Assembly (NCBI RefSeq): GCF_018143015.1
Contig: NC_054748.1
Span: 3,464,580 to 3,528,579, forward strand
DNA from: Lytechinus variegatus
Taxonomy: Eukaryota; Echinodermata; Echinoidea; Temnopleuroida; Toxopneustidae
DNA length: 64,000 bases
Direction: 5' to 3'
Position numbers and translations under genes: made by a program. Below are positions 1-11,344 of the stretch, piece after piece (the first letter of the stretch is position 1; the number at the start of each line of letters is the position of its first letter). The notes beneath the pieces were generated by a model, which was not told where the DNA came from, did not search any database, and worked only from the letters and a program-made list of their open reading frames with translations.

Positions 1-281
1 TCATAACCGTGTCATCTCTGAATCTGCTGATCAAAATCAATTGGATTTAGTTTATGTTGCCAGTGGAAATGAATTGATGAAAACTGTAAAATACATTGAT
101 ACCAATTTTTTTGTGCATTTGATCAGAATCCCCCTAAAGTTTATCCAAGGTGGGGCCATATGCTCTTCCCCCTGAAACAGCAAAACCCCAGGACTTACAT
201 GTAAAGTATTAATGCAAGGCTTATAGGCCCTATACAGATACTATTAATATTTTTGTATTTATTTTTGCTCTATCTACACAG
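1..281 (+). other. TYMS: last intron of thymidylate synthase (partial)
   Basis: This stretch precedes the terminal TYMS exon and ends in a pyrimidine-rich tract and the acceptor TCTACACAG. No other coding signal was seen. The upstream exons lie outside the window. Confidence 0.7.
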
Positions 282-419
282 TTGAAGCGAACCCCGCGTC
301 CGTTCCCCAAGCTGAACATCAAGCGGAAGGTCACCGACATCGACGACTTCAAGTTCGAAGACTTTGAGATTGAAGGATACAAGCCCTACCCGAAGATCAC
401 CATGCAGATGGCTGTGTGA
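282..419 (+). CDS. TYMS: thymidylate synthase, final coding exon
   Basis: Thymidylate synthase makes dTMP from dUMP with 5,10-methylenetetrahydrofolate in the cytosol and nucleus. The exon follows the acceptor TCTACACAG in phase 0 and encodes 45 residues then TGA. Its sequence contains RTPRPFPKLNIKRKV, then DDFKFEDFEIEGYKPYP, and ends MQMAV. This matches the C-terminal strand of animal TYMS (human: REPRPFPKL, IEGYNPHP, MEMAV); the extreme C-terminus is known to close over the active site. Only this exon is present, so the catalytic Cys and the folate site are not visible. It is on the opposite strand from the receptor genes downstream. Residue-level similarity makes the identification firm. 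Confidence 0.95.
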   Translation: MKRTPRPFPKLNIKRKVTDIDDFKFEDFEIEGYKPYPKITMQMAV

Positions 420-789
420 AGGTCACTGACAATGAAGGTCATCTTGAAGGTCATGCTCAATGACAGTCAAAGTCATGGACTATGAAAAGCATGGACCAGG
501 TACCGTCTAGATTATGCATAAGGCTTTCATTGTAGAATTCCACGATGGAATGCATCTAAATTTAATCCATTTCCTTTTGGAAACAGGTGATGCCTGTAAC
601 CGATTGCCCACTGAAACCAGCTGATCTGTGTGCAAAAGCTATGGAATTTACGGGTTTCAAGGGGTTTATTCTTCCTTTTTTTTGGGGGGGGGAATGAAGT
701 ATGGTAGGCCACACCAAGGGCAACCTCTCCCCTTAACTCTTTGCCCGCCATCGACAGAATCACTCCTATGTCACATTGATTTCAAGGTG
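420..789 (+). other. TYMS 3' UTR and flank
   Basis: Sequence after the TYMS stop. It begins with a short GA-rich run containing repeated AAGGTCA-like words. I see no clear AATAAA here, so the cleavage site is undetermined. A G run lies near 684. No open reading frame looks genuine. Confidence 0.5.
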
Positions 790-1372
790 CAACCGTAAGA
801 TTGGATTTGTGTGGACTATTCTAATTCCGCTCACAGTAGCTTTTGATTGGTTCAGCTGCGAGATTAGTAACACGAACACGCAAGTATGAAGCAATTACTC
901 CAGTTCTGAGAGAATTACATTGGCTCCCTGTCCGTTCCCGGATTGTATTCAAACTTCTAGTTTTTGCACACAACTGTTTTTATAAAATTGCCCCGTCCTA
1001 TTTACTCGATTTAGTTTCATATTACCAGCCATCCCGAAATCTTAGATCAAGCTCAAAAGCATTATTTGTTGTTCCCTCTGTCTTTACAAAGTCATATGGT
1101 GAGCGTGCTTTTACTCATGTCTCTGCTGTCCTCTGGAATGCTTTACCGAATTCAATGAGATATCAAAGTGATTTTATGTACATTCAGGAGATCCCTCAAA
1201 ACATATCTTTTCAATGCATAAAAAAATAACTTTGAACTAATGGTCCAATCTAAATATCTCGATTACTTTATTCTTATATACCTTTCACTATTTCTTCTTT
1301 AAGCGCATAGGGACATGCTATGCTATGTGTGATGCGCTATACAAGAATTGAGCATCATTATTATTATTATTG
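790..1372 (+). mobile_element. 5'-truncated LINE (CR1/L2-like ORF2 C-terminus)
   Basis: The frame from 843 encodes AARLVTRTRKYEAITPVLRE, then LHWLPVRSRIVFKLL and APSYL. This is the conserved tail after the reverse transcriptase domain in CR1/L2-type LINEs. About 128 codons remain open before a stop. The 3' end has a GCGCTATACAAG motif and an ATT microsatellite, the usual 3' terminus of such elements. The RT and endonuclease are absent, so it is immobile. Confidence 0.8.
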
Positions 1373-1431
1373 TAAAGAAAGGCTCTGTGAGTGCACTGTA
1401 CAGTGCAATCCAGGCATTGCTCTTGTGTATG

Positions 1432-1708
1432 TGGAGCGTTGTGACCCGGTGGATTAGTCTTCTAACTTTGAAACAGAGGTGTCATGGGTTCGAATCCCAG
1501 CCATGGCGTAATTCCCTTCAGCAAGAAATTTATCCACATTGTGCCGCACTCAACCCAGGTGAGGTGAATGGGTACCCGGCAGGATTAATTCCTTGAATGC
1601 ACTGAGTGCTGAAAGTCAGCTCGAGCTAAAGCTGGGGTAATAATAAACAATGCGCCTCTGAATAGAATTTTTCTAGATAGATGGCGCTATATAAATGCCT
1701 ATTATTAT
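1432..1708 (+). mobile_element. tRNA-derived SINE
   Basis: The head contains an A-box-like CCGGTGGATTAGTCTTC and a B box GGTTCGAATCCCAGCC. A conserved body follows (CCTTCAGCAAGAAA, CAACCCAGGTGAGGTGAATG), and it ends in a GGCGCTATATAAATGC(ATT)n tail. The same family recurs at 56330-56605 (+), 60330-60525 (-) and, more diverged, 45290-45540 (-). Confidence 0.8.
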
Positions 1709-2474
1709 GTGTATGAACAATAGGTTCTTTGCGTATTGTGAATATAATGTGACTTGAGTCGAACTTGGCAGTCTGCTATGTGTGACTTCAGTCAAACAAA
1801 GCGGGCAAAGAGTAGAAACAGTGATTTTCTGTTTTAAAAAAATGTCTTTTTGGTTTCTGAAAATCTGTAATTCCATTTCAACTTATGTACACAGCAGAAA
1901 CCTGAATTTTGTTTGTGCAAAGGTGAATTCCATGAATTTTAACATGAAAAGTATAAGGACCAAGCATAATTTTTGTTTCATTTACTGGTAAAACGGAAAA
2001 TCACTGTCCCTAAAAGAGTTTAAAAAATCCTCACAGACTGACAAGCTGTGGTACCTAGGCCTACCTAGGTTCATTATTAATATTGATTCAAAGGTTGATA
2101 TTGTGGTTTAGAACAAATTTCTGAAGTGAAAAATAACTTTGCACTGCCCACTTACGCAAAACATGATCCTTCATACAGTAGATTTGTATGACTAATTACC
2201 AGTAATGGTCAATGCCATCAGTTTTTGAAGTCAGCCTTACAATCAGTCACTATGTGTTGTGTAACACGATCCAGACTTCAACCAGATCTTCTGAAGATAT
2301 TTATTATGTATATAGATATTTTGTTGTAAACATTATAATGGAAGAGGGCTTTGAAATATTTGAGACTGTTTTCTATTTTTGTTTGATTCATTTTATTTTG
2401 TTTAGTTTTGTTATTTTGTTTCCATGACAGCAGTTTTCAAACTGTATGATTCGGTGTGGTGCATAGATTTTGTT
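1709..2474. other. intergenic, no gene seen
   Basis: AT-rich sequence with short open frames only. Nothing resembles a known domain or element end. Confidence 0.5.
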
Positions 2475-3209
2475 TTAAAAGGTCAAGTTCACCTTAGAAA
2501 AATTTTAACTTGAGTCAAAAGATAAAAATTGAAACAAACATTAAGCTGATAATTTCATCAAGATTGGATGTAAAATAAGAAAGTTGTGACATTTTTAATC
2601 TTTTGCTTATTTAAAAAAAAAAAAACTGTTATTTGCACAACTCAGTTGTATTCCCATGAGAGAGTTGATGATGTCCCTCACTATTTCCTTTGTTTTTTAT
2701 TGTTTTAATTATAAAATATTTTAATTTTTCGCAGATATGACATTGACAACTTGACTGTGTGGTCCAGTGGTTAGAGCATTGGACTCATAATTGCAAGGTT
2801 GTGAGTTCGAATCCCAACTCTGCCATTGTCTCCACTTGTCAGCCGCTATGACTGATTAACCTAGACGTAAAACGTTTCATAGGTAATTGGTTATATGCCA
2901 GCTTGGCGTTTACCAGCAAAAAAATGCTGTCCTGCTGAGTTCCTACGGGAGTTACCACAAACAGAAACAGAATCACACACACACACAAATATCCACATGT
3001 TCAGGGAGGAATACAATGAGGATAAAATTGAAATATTTCATGTAAAAAAAAAATAATAAATGTCGATCATTAGTCCCCTCATTTGCATACTGGCCAGGAT
3101 GTGCACATAACTGTTGTGAAATTAAGAGAAATTATGTCTTTTACATCTAATTTTGTCAATTTCTCAGTGATATACTTGTTTCAATTTTGCCTCTTTTTGG
3201 GTAAAAAAA
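2475..3209. mobile_element. degraded TTAA-type palindromic MITE split by a SINE
   Basis: Begins TTTTAAAAGGTCAAGTTCACC and contains GAGAGAGTTGATGATGTC and GATGTAAAATAAGAAAGTTG, words shared with the well-preserved copy at 37572-38181. A SINE at 2751-2990 interrupts it. Confidence 0.6.
2751..2990 (+). mobile_element. tRNA-derived SINE (Met-like head)
   Basis: The head has GTCCAGTGGTTAGAGCATT (A box), a CAT anticodon-like loop and GAGTTCGAATCCC (B box). A roughly 150-bp unrelated body and a CA-rich tail follow. The acceptor stem does not pair properly, so it is a SINE and not a tRNA gene. Confidence 0.7.
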
Positions 3210-3703
3210 AAGCAGAGGAAATGGTAAATACTCTCGCTTAAATCTTTGCTTGGGTTGTCAGTTGGGCAACCAGTATTGTATACTATGATAAGTTGCCCAA
3301 CTGGCAACCAAAGAGAAAACATTTTTTTTAATTTTTTTTCGCCAGCCGGGAAATCTATAATATTCTACTAGTGTATTAAGGGATGCCTGGCTGCCAACCA
3401 AGAAGAAAAGTTAGTAAAGTCCTTTAACATTTTGGTTAAATGATGTTTGTCCAAGATAGTTTTTCTAAGCTCACACATTTGGTCGCATTATGAATGCGGA
3501 CGTTTGTCTATGCATTACTTACATCATTAATCATTGGAATGTACTATGAATTTATTACCAATGAGTGCGTACATTTATTTTACATCTAGAGCTTTTGATA
3601 CAAATATGAATTGAATGTAAATCATTAAAATAGCAAATAAACATATAGTTTTATTTTGGTGTGTGTGTGTAATTTTGAAATTTTTGGAAAAACTGCAATT
3701 TTT

Positions 3704-4810
3704 GTCTCACCTGCGAAGCAGAGTGAGACTATAGGCGCCGCTTTTCCGACGGCGGCGGCGGCGGCGGCGTCAACATCAAATCTTAACCTGAGGTTAAGTT
3801 TTTGAAATGACATCATAACTTAGAAAGTATATGGACCTAGTTCATGAAACTTGGCCATAAGGTTAATCAAGTATTACTGAACATCCTATTAAAGTTTCAT
3901 GTCACATGACCAAGGTCAAAGGTCATTTAGGGTCAATGAACTTAGACCATGTTGGAGGAATCAACATTGAAATCTTAACCTGAGGTTAAGTTTTTGAAAT
4001 GTCATCATAACTTAGAAAATATATGGACCTAGTTCATGAAACTTGGACATAAGATTAATCAAGTATCACTGAACATCCTGCATGAGTTTCACGTCACATG
4101 ACCAAGGTCAAAGGTCATTTAGGGTCAATGAACTTTGGCCGAATTGGGGATATCTGTTGAATTCCCATCATAACTTTGAAAGTTTATGGATCTGATTCAT
4201 GAAACTTGGACATAATAGTAATCAAGCATCACTGAATATTTTGTACAAGTTTCAGGTCTCATGATTAAGGTCAAAGGTCATTTAGGGTCAATGAACTTTG
4301 GCCAAATCGGGGGTATCTGTTGAATTACCATCATAACTTTGAAAGTTTATTAGTCTAGTTCATTAAACTTGGACATATGAGTAATCAAATATCACTGAAC
4401 ATCCTGTGCGCGTTTCAGGTCACATGACCAAGGTCAAAGGTCAATGAACTTTGGCCGAAGTGGGTGTATCAGTTGAATTACCATCAAAACTTTGACAGTT
4501 TATGGATCTGATTCATGAAACTTGTACATAAGAGTAATCAAGTATCACTGAACATCCTGTGCGAGTTTCAGGTCACATGATCAAGGTCAAAGGTCATGTA
4601 AGGTCAATGAACTTTGGCCATGTTGGGGTTTTTTTGTTGAATAACCATCATATCTCTGTAAGTTTATTGGTCTAGTTCATAAAAAGTGGACATAAGAGTA
4701 ACCATGTATCACTGAACATCTTGTGCGAGTTAGAGTAGTATTCAAAGTCAGCACTGCTGCTATATTGAACCGCGTGATGCAGGTGAGACGGCCAGAGGCA
4801 TTCCACTTGT
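3704..4810. mobile_element. transposon with 11-bp inverted ends and tandem DR1-bearing repeats
   Basis: Ends are GTCTCACCTGC (3704-3714) and GCAGGTGAGAC (4779-4789), with about 20 further inserted bases. Just inside the left end is a GTCTCAC...GTGAGAC palindrome and a GGC run. The interior has about five degenerate tandem units of 154-192 bp, each with TTCATGAAACTTGGACATAA and AAGGTCAAAGGTCA. No transposase is present, so it is nonautonomous. Copy B near 11290 shows the empty site. Confidence 0.8.
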
Positions 4811-4854
4811 TTATTGCATATATCACTTTCACTTTATTAAATAAATGTTTGCTT

Positions 4855-5350
4855 TCATATTTAGGTGGAGGTCAAGTCCACCCCAAGCAAACAAAGAGAA
4901 AATCAAGCATGATACCCAAAAAAATTGATTTATGATATGAAAGTTGTATTCTGAAGTTTTTGTTTATTTTTGTGGAAACGCTTATTTGCAAATGATGTCA
5001 CTCACAATCCCTTTGTATTATTTTTATGAGTTATTTATTCCTCCTACTTGTAAAAATAAGACAATAAGAACCCTCTTGGTTGAACAACAAAGGCTATAAG
5101 CCAATGGCAATTTCGCATGTTCAAATATTCATGGAGGATTAACATATTAAAAGTTCACATAATATCAAATAAAATACAAAAGAATAGTGAGTGATGTCAT
5201 CAGTTCCCTCATTTAGATAGCGATCAGAATATGCATATTTGCGTTTTCTCAAATCAAGCAAAATTTTATGAATTTTCAATATGCAGCTTGTTTTATTTTG
5301 ATGTTTTTGTCAAAATGAACTGGGTGGTAGACTTCTAGTAAATATTTACA
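4855..5350. mobile_element. palindromic MITE of the TTAA family
   Basis: Starts near GGAGGTCAAGTCCACC and ends in the inverted counterpart AACTGGGTGGTAGACTT. The interior carries GTGAGTGATGTCATCAG, as in the copy at 37572-38181. The matching copy in the other duplicate is at 11345-11770, so insertion preceded duplication. Confidence 0.65.
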
Positions 5351-5629
5351 AGGTCAGATCGAGTCCCTCCCCTCCCCCCCCCCCTGGCATTTTTTTTTAT
5401 AGGATAATACAACCCAATAATACAACTAAATTCAGAGAAGCAGAAAAAATGAACCAAATTTTACAAACTTTCACGTCTATAAATTTTTAGAAGTTAAATC
5501 AGCAATCACTCGACATATGCAGATTTATGTAGCTTGCTGTCATTTTGATGCAGTGAAGGGATAAATCTAAATTGTTTCAATACACTTAGTGACAAAAAAA
5601 TGTTTATGCCCCCCCCCCAAAAAAAAAAA

Positions 5630-5926
5630 GGTTGCACTTAGTAATTCCGAAAGTTCGCAATTCCGAAGGTTCGATGTTCCGAAGGTTCGTTTATCCGAAA
5701 ACGAAATAAGGTTCGTTGTTCCGAAGGTTCATTAGTCCGAAAACGAATTTACGTTTTCGGCCTAACGCACCTTCGGAATTACGAACCTCATTTGGTTTTC
5801 GGACTAACGAGCCTTCGGAATTGCGAAACTCGTTTCATTTTCGGACTAACGAACCTTCAGAATAACGAGCCTTCAGAATATCGGAACCTTCGGAATAACG
5901 AAGCTTCGGAATCACGAATGTATGCG
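5630..5926. mobile_element. small fold-back element with TTCGGAA repeat arms
   Basis: Left arm is tandem units of AATTCCGAAGGTTCG and TTATCCGAAAACGAAATAAG; the right arm is the inverted version. The left terminus GGTTGCACTTAGTAATTCC matches the right terminus (reverse complement) of 40620-43665. Its right terminus, read inward, CGCATACATTCGTGATTCC, matches that element's left terminus. It is therefore a small relative in opposite orientation. It is missing from copy B. Confidence 0.8.
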
Positions 5927-6811
5927 AAACAAAAAAGATTATTCAAAATAATGTATATTTTTTCGTGACCCAAGGACAAATCTTCCTTTCGATATATGAG
6001 ACTTATGTCTTTCTACTTGTCAAAATGTAATACTCAAGTTGCCATTTATTATTTTTATCATTTTTGAATCGTTATTCATAACGTTCGTATCGCTTGTCCG
6101 AGTTAGTTTTCTCCTTTTTATGTTTCCCCTCTTCCACATATAGTTTTCGTTACTAAGTTCACTCTGACCGAAGTTACGCCAATTTTAGTGCATGCTCCAA
6201 AATAGTTTTCATGTTCAGCTCAAATTCAAATTCTGCATGTATCCAAAATTCATAACTTCAAATAAAAGACGGGACACGTGGTAGATTTAAACCAATCATT
6301 TGATTAGGATCTATATCATTTATTTTAGATAAATTATTCAGTAATATAAGCCAGTTAGTCGCAAGGTGATTGATAAAATAATTAGTCACAAACATCACGG
6401 TAAACCAAACTTTAAGTTAATTTGATAGCCAATCAGTCACACAGAAATAAAAAAAAATTACACTCGATAAGATTTTGTGTGCAATATTAATGTACGTTTA
6501 TTTTGACTTATACTTATCAGGACTATTTACAATAATGAGGGTGTTAATTATGCCATCAACACTTTGTTCAGTCATTTAACCTTTTCATGAAATAAACTGC
6601 AACATTATTTTTCCAATGAAATGTATATCTCGGAGGCCACCCTATGACCATTCTCAAAGCCCCCAAATGAAAAAAGAGATGAAATCCGTCTATTTGTATA
6701 AATTCCAAAAGGCAGCCAAAATTAATTAATTTGACCAAAAGTTTGAATTCCCAATAGCTTATTTGAATCATTTAGAGTTCCCAAGTCGAGCATTTCTCTA
6801 AATGAGGTATC
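5927..6811. other. duplicated AT-rich sequence, no gene seen
   Basis: Aligns with about 11985-12888 in copy B. The 67-codon open frame at 6568-6771 (-) is kept in both copies, but the duplication explains that; no domain is recognised. Confidence 0.6.
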
Positions 6812-6819
6812 ATTCAATA

Positions 6820-7423
6820 CCGGGGGGGGGGGGGTGCACTTCTATTGACGAGCTAGTGGATACCATGCGCAACCATGGGGTTTCGAAAAGCACCCTAAAA
6901 AGTATTTTCCATATTCTGGAAATGCACCCTTTAACGGGCCCTAAGCAAATATTGGCGTGTGAAACCCTACCCTAAACAAGCATTGAAAACAAAACGATAC
7001 CGCGCCTTGGCAAGTATTTCCTGAATTTAACCCCATAACAAATACAGAGATTTTAATTGTGTATTTCATGGACGTCGGTTTTACCTTTAGCTACATGTAC
7101 ATCATTAGGTTTAGTCGGGGATTAGAACGGCCCCACTTCCCACACCTCGCGCAATCGGACTCTAAACACGTAGTGTTGTCTGGTTGGGCAAAAAGTACAT
7201 CTTTTATAAAAAAAAAAACCTAGTTTTTTTTTTTATGCCCTCGCAAGTTTGACCCGGCTAAACACGTAACTTTTTTAACGAAATAGATACCTTTTTTTCA
7301 TTATTTTAGTGTTTTTGACACCCTTATTACGTTACGTACGTAACGAGCCCTATCTTGTAAAAGACCTCCTTTTTAATGTTTTTTGTATCCACTCGTCAAT
7401 GTAAGTGCCCCCCCCCCCCTTTA
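6820..7423. mobile_element. G-run MITE (8-bp target duplication), copy A
   Basis: Inverted ends read GGGGGTGCACTTCTATTGAC and GGGGGCACTTACATTGACG inward. An 8-bp duplication ATTCAATA flanks it (6812-6819 and 7424-7431), which suggests a hAT-type origin. Relatives are at 12897-13424, 19530-20083, 28926-29181 and 38641-39180. Confidence 0.85.
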
Positions 7424-7747
7424 ATTCAATAGAGTTCCCATTTGATCATATGAGTTGCACATTGCATAAAAAAGACCATTTTTGGTTTCATGCAAAAAAA
7501 AACGTTATTGTGTATTGAAAGACCTTTAATACTTTTTTTGCAAGAGATAAAAAAATGTAGTATTGGTTACATACAAATGTTTATATTCAAACGCAAAGAC
7601 CTTATTGTAAATGTATATCTATTATCTCGCATTTCTTTGTGTCAAACGACCGCACTACAAGTTCCAAATGGGGGAGGGGGGGGGGCGTCATTATAAAAAA
7701 AATCAAGATAGCCACATAGGTGAAATACTTTTGCGTAGGACTTTAAA

Positions 7748-8260
7748 CCCGGGGGGGGGGGGGCACTCGACCAAAAAAATGGTGGGGGTGTGCCGCGGCC
7801 GGGCGAGACAAAAAACGGGGGCCTTGGAGCGGCCTTGTAAAAAGGAGGGCCCTCGGAACGGGCTTCGGAACTACAAACGTTTGTGAAAACGGGCCGGGGT
7901 CCTTAATTGGAACGGATCGCCAGCGTGTAAGTGCGTATGCATCCCAAATGGAACGGGCATGCGTGTATGATGCAGAGGCGATGGTCGGACAGTGCGTTAA
8001 TTGCGGCCGCTTTTCGATAAACTTGCAGCTCATTGTAGCAGAGATCAATGCGACCAAAACGGCGTAACGAAAAAGATGCGAAGCTTTGGAGCGGATTTTT
8101 TTTTCTCGATAAGAAGAAAATGCTATGCTTTGGAGCGGCTTTCTCTGTTCTTTTCTCAATAAGACAAAAATGCCTTGGAGCGGAAATTTTAGTGTAAAAA
8201 TGGGGGTCCCCTCCGCGGCACATACCCAGTATGCATTATACTGAGTGCCCCCCCCCCCGG
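7748..8260. mobile_element. second G-run MITE, copy A
   Basis: Ends are a long G run plus GCACTCGACC on the left and ACTGAGTGCCC plus a C run on the right. A perfect 8-bp duplication ACTTTAAA lies at 7740-7747 and 8261-8268. The interior has repeated TTGGAGCGG words. The long open frames read from the minus strand are noncoding shadows. Copy B counterpart is 13753-14258. Confidence 0.85.
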
Positions 8261-8317
8261 ACTTTAAAGTTGAATCATATCAATTGATGGATTCCCATAT
8301 ACTCGAGATTGTACTGA

Positions 8318-8479
8318 TCAATCGCAACTCTTTGTGAGACCGGGTCCAGGAGTTTCAGCAGCACTTGCGTTGGATGGTAGGTGGTTCCCTCTGTCCTCGT
8401 TTTTAACCTCTTGTAGGTTGATTTTGTTGTCTTCGATCCCATTCTTCTTTTTCGCCTTCATGCCATCGATATAAACGAT
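8318..8479 (-). pseudogene. receptor tail fragment in copy A
   Basis: Encodes the cytoplasmic tail of receptor gene 1 (VYIDGMKAKKKNGIEDNK, ending PGPGLTKSCD and stop), differing from 14316-14470 by few substitutions. The upstream coding sequence is cut by the hAT-like insertion at 8480. It resumes only for about 13 codons at 10086-10124. There is no promoter or upstream exon of its own, so this is a partial-duplication pseudogene. Confidence 0.9.
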
Positions 8480-8540
8480 TAGTGGCGTAGACAGGTCCTT
8501 AGACCTGGGGGATAGCATGATCCCTAGCTGGGTCATACTT

Positions 8541-8611
<71 letters not shown>

Positions 8612-10077
8612 CATGTAATTAATATATAAATATAAAGAATAAAGGAGATAACGTACTCGATAAAAACAAAATATCATGGGCCAAAGCAGACGAGTTAAAG
8701 ATAACAAAATAACACGATCTGCCTCATGGATTATCTAGTGTGTCTTTTAATCACTTTGCTTTCAGCAATAAACAGGGCATCCAGTAATAAACAAACTTCC
8801 TTGCACATTTTTCATGGCAGTAATCTTTTGTTTGATCAATGACAATGAGTAAAGATGATCATAAGAGAAATGTCATTTGTCGGAAGTCTAGTTATCATCT
8901 TGGTCATGACAGTCCTGCTAAACATGATCTAGAATAACTAGTATTCCTTATTTTACTAGTATAGTAGTATACTCTTTTAAAAGTAGCGATATTGTTAATG
9001 ATCAAACGAATGAATTAACAACTAAAGGAATAAACAAATAAACAGCCAAATAACTAAAAAAATATCAATTACAATTATAGTAATAGGGGTAAAATAAAAA
9101 AAGCTCAACATTATATTTCTTATCCACATGCAGATATGCGGACACTAAAATGATAAGCACACTCTGTTTAAAATTACCATGATTACAAAGGCTTGATTGA
9201 ATTAAGTATGGAGATGAAATAAACCTCACCGGGTTGTCGAAAGTAAACTGCATAGATAGTAACTTGTTATAATTTCGATTCATTTCTTATTATGTACCTT
9301 GTTATGATAATTATGGTAAAAACATAGGTAAGGAAATGTAACAGTTTATAACCTTCAAACCTAGAAGACTGCGCACATATACAGAAATCACTGGTATAAG
9401 TAATTCCAAAATACATTGCGCCAAAAATATTGAGTGAAAAAAACCTCGGATATCACTGAGGCCATCCAAAATTTGCACTTTCATTCCAAAATCATTCATT
9501 TACTAATTCGCTCCTCAGAGACTGAAAATTTTCACCTTTCCTTTGCAAAGTAGGGGTTGAGGACATGGCCAGCAGGGAAAAGGGTCAGTGTATGTGTATA
9601 GGTAATTTCTTTATTAATTCGTTTGAACAGTGTTAATGTGTTATGAAAGCAATTGCTCTGAAAGGGAGTGATTAAGCGACACTTTCTTAAATCTGTAATG
9701 AAATATTTTGAACTTATCTCCTTTGCAAATACATAATTATTATAAGGAAATGTACTTGGTGAAACTCTGAATAACGATCCTTAAATGTATATGACGACGC
9801 AAGACAGTTGTTATTACTTAAAACTTGCAAGTTGTAAATGCATATAAGATGATTGACTCTGAATAAAAGTCCAATTTTGATCATGTTTGTCATTGTTGTA
9901 CGTTATGATTATTACTGCTATTATTATTGATTGATTTTAACTAGCATTCATTGCTTTGTTACTGTATAGTTTTGCTTCTTCCCCCACAGAAACCTGGGGG
10001 GGGGGATGATTGTACACACCATCCCCCCCACCTAAAATTCTGGGGGGATGCATCCCCCCCCGCTATCTACGCCCCTG
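8480..10077. mobile_element. nonautonomous hAT-like element inside the duplicated receptor exon
   Basis: Inverted ends TAGTGGCGTAGACA and (inward) CAGGGGCGTAGATA are flanked by a perfect 8-bp duplication TAAACGAT at 8472-8479 and 10078-10085. The intact copy at 14475 has one TAAACGAT, giving the empty site. The interior is AT-rich with a TA microsatellite and no transposase. Confidence 0.9.
8540..8612. repeat. TA dinucleotide microsatellite
   Basis: Nearly uninterrupted TA repeats within the hAT-like element. Confidence 0.9.
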
Positions 10078-10124
10078 TAAACGATGAAGGTATATAGGAA
10101 CGGATTGATTGATGAATTGATATA
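10078..10124 (-). pseudogene. receptor TM7 stub in copy A
   Basis: Continues the copy A receptor fragment beyond the hAT-like element. Its codons encode the SINPFLYTF segment of TM7. Identity with copy B ends at GAATTGATA (10116-10124), which marks the duplication breakpoint. Confidence 0.85.
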
Positions 10125-10814
10125 GGGGTTTGGCTAAGCCTTTTCAAAGGAATTGTTACGTTGTAGAGGGTTTCCCCGTTGTAAATGCGAAAAGTTCTGC
10201 ATAACTGAGAGTTTTTTTGATGATCGTTTGAGAATAAGGTCATATAGTACCAGCTCAAAGGTGTCTGATTCAGCATTATACTTTACACACCCTCCCATTC
10301 CCCTTGTAGCATGTGTAGGGTTTCACTTTTGCAGGTCTTCTATTCGTGTCTTCTTTTTTTCCTTCTTCTTCAGGGGGGTGTTTCTGTTATGTGACAGGTC
10401 ATAGATCAACGAAAACTTTTTCATCATTTGATGTTGATTGTGTTGATGTGAATTTTCGAATGTATAATATAATGGATTCGAAGATAATTCCCTTGACATT
10501 GAAACAAAATTTCCTCCGGCACCCCTTTTCTCACTCCCCGCTTGCTCTAAATGTTGCAAATAGATTCACAAAATCGTCTGATCAAAGGTTCAGGGGTTAG
10601 GATATGGAAAAAATGCGGGTATCGCTAATGAGATTCAAAGCAAGCGAGGGGAGACAGACAGTTTTCAAATCAGCATCAACCTACATTGGCCTTCACGAAG
10701 CTGAAGTGTTTCAGAGTGTTTCATTAATGAGTAATGGGATAATATAGGTCTACCACTGCGCTGAAGCTAGATGACTTAGTCTTGTTTGAGTTATGTTTTA
10801 AAGGAATTAAGAAA
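10125..10814. other. spacer between duplicates, no gene seen
   Basis: Not matched in the other duplicate. Open frames of 70-84 codons on both strands overlap one another and show no domain. Confidence 0.5.
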
Positions 10815-11344
10815 AAAAACGTAGGAAAAGGCAAATACTTTTGGGGCTCTTGCTTAACTTTTTGCTTGGGTTTATCAGTTGGGCAACCAGTATTGTATAC
10901 TAGTATATTATAGGTTGCCCAGCTGGCAACCAAAGAGAAAACTTTTTTTTTGGCCAGCCGGGAAATCTATAAAATTCTACTCTTGTATTAAAGGTTGCCT
11001 GGCTGGCAACCAAGAAGAAAAGTTAAGTGAAAGCCCTAAAAACATTTTGGTTAAATGATCTTTGTCCAAGATAGTTGTTGCTAAGCTGACACATTGGGTG
11101 GCATTATGAATGCAGACATTAATTGTTGGAATGTACTATGAATTTATTATCAATGAGTGCCTACATTTATTTTACATAGAGCTTTTGATACAAATATGAA
11201 TGGATGTCAAATCATTAAAATAGCAAATAACACATGTAGTTTCAATCCTTTTTTTTCTGTCATTTTGAAATTTTGAAGAAAAAAATGCAATGTTTTTCAT
11301 TGCATCTTTCACTCTTACTTTATTAAATTATTTTTTGCTTTCAT

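Larger units (their letters stand above)
3210..10124. repeat. tandem segmental duplication, copy A
   Basis: From the GTTGGGCAACCAGTATTGTA block near 3258 to GAATTGATA at 10124, this segment aligns in order with 10815-14512. It includes both G-run MITEs and the last codons of the receptor exon. It is about 7 kb against 3.7 kb for copy B because of insertions at 3704-4810, 5630-5926 and 8480-10077. Similarity stops abruptly inside the region encoding TM7, so copy A never held a full receptor exon. Confidence 0.9.

Noticed and set aside
1432-1515. tRNA gene (also the heads at 2751, 18440, 22357, 38547, 54835, 56330)
   Set aside because: Promoter boxes are tRNA-like, but the acceptor stems do not pair, conserved bodies and ATT tails follow, and several copies exist. 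These are SINEs.
6568-6771. Open frame kept in both duplicates (also 12645-12848)
   Set aside because: Conservation is explained by the recent duplication. The product has no recognisable domain and the codon pattern is that of AT-rich noncoding DNA.
7743-8159. 138-codon open frame on the minus strand
   Set aside because: Lies wholly inside a G-run MITE with 8-bp duplication; copy B does not keep the same frame through small indels.
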